Below are positions 60,861 to 64,000 of a stretch of DNA of 64,000 bases, one piece after another (position 1 is the first letter of the stretch; every line of letters starts with the position of its first letter). The stretch covers positions 55,533 to 119,532 of the forward strand of contig SZWC01002433.1 of NCBI GenBank assembly GCA_023375785.1, given 5' to 3'. The notes beneath the pieces were generated by a model. The model did no database searches, was not told the origin of the DNA, and saw only the letters and a program-made list of their open reading frames with translations. The translations under genes and the position numbers were made by a program. Source of the DNA: Penium margaritaceum. Taxonomy: Eukaryota; Streptophyta; Zygnematophyceae; Desmidiales; Peniaceae.

Positions 60861-60899
60861 ATATAATCCACAGGCAAACTAAAGCAGCGGAGTAGTCTA

Positions 60900-62312
60900 C
60901 ACCACCATTAATGCCGTAAAGTTACACATGCCTCCAATCAAGAGATGTGTCCAGGTTTCCCGCAAGTCCAGAGAGTCATTGATTGCATTGATGAAAGACA
61001 TCAATCTCCATCGGAGACAAGGTTTTTGCCAACTGGGACCTCCCGCTGCCATGATATAGATTGTGGCTTTGGGTTTTCCAGCCGTTGGATTCATGCATCC
61101 GAGCATTGCAGTCGGTGCTATCGATGCAATCAACTGCTACAATCATTTGCAGAAGGTCATCTTGGATACCAAAATGGCTATGTCTTGTCTGATGTCGTGC
61201 TTGAGGTGTTTGTAGTAGTATAAACAGAGTTTTACAAGGGCACTGCCGGTGATGATTTCACAGAATCACCACGTATACTCCACCGTGCTGGATTGCTAAT
61301 GTATGCATTGAAGCTTGTACCGAGCATCAGATATCTCGTTCATTTTCCAAAATGTGCAAGCACGGCATATGCAAAGTCAGTTTAGCTTTCCTGTTTAGGC
61401 AGGAAGTCGTGCCAGATTGGATTCAAGTGCTCAAGCGGTCAAACACGTAGATTCAACAATGTGAGAGCGGTCGCGTGATCCATTGATCCCGCTCCGCCTT
61501 TCTCCTTCTACCATCGGATTGTCTTCATATCGGACCACCAACCTAAAGGCGGGAGATGCATAAGCGTGGCTATGAGGTCATTTTGTTTTTTTGTCGTTGT
61601 TGACCTCAGCAATGGTGAAGTACATCTCCAACCCCACCAGCCACATCCAAACCATTGGTATTGTGGATTTTGTAGGACTGAATAGTTAAGAAAACGCTGA
61701 TGAAATCTGGGGCTTGTCAGAAATTGGATGTTTCACTCCATGAATACTGTTTCCAAGACACAAATTTTGAAGCTCCTCGACCACCATATCGGTGTTGAGG
61801 CGTTCGATTCCCGACAGTTTTGCATACAAGTCTTCATTAATGCAAGCCAGTCAGCTGGTGCCTCCCATCATGCCAGGTGCCGTCACGGTGGTCAATGGAG
61901 GAGGCAAAGGGTTTGCCGAGCCTGAGGGGTCCATCACCGGGTTGGCCGTCGGGATTGTCGATGCTGCGCCATTTGCCACAAGAATTGCTTTTGCTGTCGA
62001 GCTTCGTTGACCCGGTGTTGTTGATCCTCCATCACCAGAGTCTTTTCCGGTAACCACTGCTCGTTGCTAGGTGTGCTTGCTCTGTTTGTTGTTGTCATTG
62101 TGAGATGTACAAAATCTTGAATCAAGGAGATGTGCTGAAGAATTATACAATGTTGTCGTTTAATTGTTCATGGATCAGGTTCCCCTCCAGTGCTTTTGCG
62201 CTCTGATTCAAAGTGTTACGTCGAGCGGAACGTGGATGGTTCTTAGGGGTGAGGTGCGGAGCAGAAGATGATGAGAGGATTTGGGATAACTAGATAACTT
62301 GCATTTAGCAGT
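60900..62312 (-). mobile_element. Gypsy gag-side fragment with primer-binding site and LTR edge, - orientation (fossil)
   Basis: It parallels 45.8-47.3 kb of the chromovirus: GGATTCATGCATCCGAGCATT, the gag-region sequence to ~61850, a primer-binding site at 62198-62212 (reads TTTGAATCAGAGCGC on the - strand) and the LTR edge at 62214. The LTR part is cut short at about 62312, where copia RNase H sequence begins. Old and broken. Confidence 0.7.
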
Positions 62313-62319
62313 AAGTGTA

Positions 62320-62830
62320 CTAAGCGCATCCTCTGCTACCTGCAGGCAACGCGGCACGCGCACCTGAGGTTCGACGGCAAGGGACGGGCAGACCCCTTGT
62401 GTCTGGTCTTCTACACGGATGCAGACTATGCTAGGGATGTGGACAAGTGGAAGTCCACATCCGGCTACGTGTTCTTCCTCGCTGGTGCAGCGGTTTCTTG
62501 GTGCAGCAGGAAGCAGGTGTACGTCGCCACGTCCACAGTGGAAGCAAAGTACATCACGCTGGCCGAGGTGGTCAAGGAGGCGGTGTGGCTCTGTAGGTTA
62601 CTTGGGCAGTAGGGCATGCCACAACAGGAGCCTACGGTGGTGCAAGAGGACAACACCGGCTCCATCTTTCTGACCAACAACCCGACGCATCACTGGAGGA
62701 CAAAGCACATTGACGTGTTATCACTACACACGGGACATGGTTGAAAAGGAGCATGTGGTGCTGCAGCACTGCAGCACGCACAACATGCTTGCGGATTGCT
62801 TGACCAAAGCAAAGTGCAGAAACTGATGTC
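62320..62830 (+). other. Copia RNase H region (fossil)
   Basis: Clear copia signatures: FYTDADYARDVDKWKSTSGY, AVSWCSRKQVYVATSTVEAK and KEAVWLCRLL, then SIFLTNNP and THNMLADCLTKA. This is the 3' coding end of a copia element. Confidence 0.9.
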
Positions 62831-62880
62831 CACATTGACTATGTGGGTGCATGCCACTTTCTCTACATCCACTGCATGCT

Positions 62881-63079
62881 CCTAGTACATTTTCACACTT
62901 TTGTTGCCATTTGTAACTCTTGAGGTCACAATTGTATCCTAACTTGGGTAAAAAAACTACATTTTGGATTGTTCAATCTCTCAGTTGCTACAACACCCAA
63001 GAGATCCATGTGCGTCAATCACGTGAAGAGGTGTGATTGGGGGTATAGCTAAGTGGTTACTTGTGATTTTTACAAGCTA
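62881..63079. other. Stretch with nothing recognised
   Basis: No copia LTR or gene was identified after the RNase H region. Confidence 0.4.
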
Positions 63080-63588
63080 TTCACAACACATTGGTGTTCC
63101 ACGTAAACTGAATCAAACTCTACCAGAACCCAAGTAAACCATTCCTTGGTGGAGACGTGCATCCACCACATCTTGTGGAAGTGGACGTGGAAAAGTGTTG
63201 GAGTATCTTGTCAAATGGTGGGACTACAACGCCTCACATAACACTTGGGGGCCTTACAACAACTTTAGAGATGTCCATGGATAGATTGACGGTTATTTTA
63301 GCCGGCATTGAACTACGTCTCATAATGCGCCGCNTTCACAACACATTGGTGTTCCACGTAAACTGAATCAAACTCTACCAGAACCCAAGTAAACCATTCC
63401 TTGGTGGAGACGTGCATCCACCACATCTTGTGGAAGTGGACGTGGAAAAGTGTTGGAGTATCTTGTCAAATGGTGGGACTACAACGCCTCACATAACACT
63501 TGGGGGCCTTACAACAACTTTACAGATGACCATCGATAGATTGACGGTTATACTAGCCGGCATTGAACTACGTCTCATAATGCACCGC
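63080..63588. repeat. 254-bp direct duplication around a single N (likely assembly join)
   Basis: 63080-63333 and 63335-63588 are near-identical in tandem, separated by one N at 63334, with a handful of substitutions in the last third. Confidence 0.85.
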
Positions 63589-63600
63589 TTCATGATGGCA
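63130..63600 (+). mobile_element. Chromovirus chromodomain fragment, + orientation (fossil)
   Basis: Each copy of the duplicated segment contains VLEYLVKWWDYNASHNTWGP followed by YNNF, a chromodomain pattern like 42068-42295 but on the + strand. The true sequence probably holds one copy. Confidence 0.7.
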
Positions 63601-63604
63601 AGAG

Positions 63605-63720
63605 GGGCTCCTTAGATTCCAAACGCACACAAATTCCGAAGATCCATGCATGGGCATTTCTGTCTTTACGTTCATGGCGCACGACGTGACGACCTCTAAA
63701 GTCTTATGCTGATCTGCCGT
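63605..63720 (+). repeat. LTR-like fragment following the chromodomain
   Basis: GGGCATTTCTGTCTTTACGTTCATGG is the reverse complement of the CCATGAATGTAAAGACATAAATGCC-type block of the solo LTR at 40.99 kb, and sits just after the chromodomain, as expected for a 3' LTR in + orientation. The right boundary is unclear. Confidence 0.45.
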
Positions 63721-64000
63721 GTGCATTTTAACCACATGCCCATACCTGCTCTATTTTGTTTTAGAAGGCTCTCACAAGATGGACCCCTTTTGAGAAGAGT
63801 AAAAATTCTTCATCGATCATTCAAACAATTAGGAAGTGTATTGGTGTTTTCATGCTCTTTGGTTAGCTTCCTGAAAGAGCTAGACTTTCAAGAAATGGGT
63901 GTGATTTCCTTGAAATCATCCCGATTTCTCAATAGAGTTTATTGAAGCAGCCTGTCATGACGCAACAGTCTACACGTCCCTCAACTAGTACATACATGAG
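63721..64000. other. Window end, nothing recognised
   Basis: A short frame (to 63945) has no motif; this may still be LTR sequence. Confidence 0.3.

Larger units (their letters stand above)
57110..62880 (+). mobile_element. Ty1/copia fossil pieces, interrupted by gypsy fragments
   Basis: Gag-like region (about 57110-58250, with a knuckle-like NCGSYKHSACAC near 57850), protease and pre-integrase (58500-58830; THHMT after the active-site region, then SGQLLPIQGV, LYLPDVLQVPSL), integrase (about 58830-60340) and, after a gypsy-derived block (60530-62312), a copia RNase H (62320-62830). Protease-integrase before RNase H is the copia order. No RT segment is recognised between the parts, so the pieces may come from one nested element or two. 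Badly broken, old; LTRs not identified. Confidence 0.75.

Overview
The window looks like draft nuclear sequence from a large, repeat-rich streptophyte genome. The evidence is spliced GT-AG genes with short introns, chromodomain-type Ty3/gypsy elements, Ty1/copia remains, a Mutator-like (MULE) transposase with spliceosomal introns, and a plant-type secreted dirigent/AOC-barrel protein. A charophyte alga such as Chara would fit, but that is inference and nothing here proves it. Runs of N, and single Ns flanked by near-identical repeats, show a gapped assembly.

Layout. 1-2.1 kb: GC-rich, with a long CTG/GCT tract and one weak secreted-protein candidate. 2.1-5.9 kb: AT-rich, nothing recognised. 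5.9-22.6 kb: one very old Ty3/gypsy element on the + strand with diverged LTRs. Its gag-protease-RT head is present about four times as a roughly 3.5 kb tandem array, followed by a single RNase H-integrase tail. 22.6-35.6 kb: AT-rich and gene-poor, with a pair of old direct repeats, a degenerate tandem tract and a small ORF-rich island. 35.67-38.14 kb: a non-autonomous DNA element with ~155 bp terminal inverted repeats, flanked by a 13-bp direct repeat. 38.36-39.49 kb: the only host gene that looks whole, a five-exon gene for a 154-residue secreted dirigent/AOC-like protein, followed by a poly(A) signal. 39.82-39.99 kb: sequence gap. 40.5-41.1 kb: solo LTR. 41.7-47.8 kb: a broken chromovirus-type gypsy element on the - strand. 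47.8-51.6 kb: low-complexity sequence, a coiled-coil ORF and a Trp/His/Pro-rich ORF whose C-terminal cassette is duplicated. 52.7-55.9 kb: a decayed MULE transposase gene (- strand). 57.1-62.9 kb: copia fossil pieces interrupted by gypsy fragments in both orientations. 63.1-63.7 kb: a further chromodomain fragment and LTR-like sequence.

The window is mainly a record of nested transposition around one small secreted-protein gene. The items most worth a second look are the internal tandem amplification inside the 5.9-22.6 kb gypsy element, the TIR element about 215 bp upstream of the dirigent-like start codon, and the duplicated C-terminal cassette at 51.2/51.5 kb. Three single-N junctions flanked by 230-270 bp repeats look like assembly artefacts and should not be read as biology.
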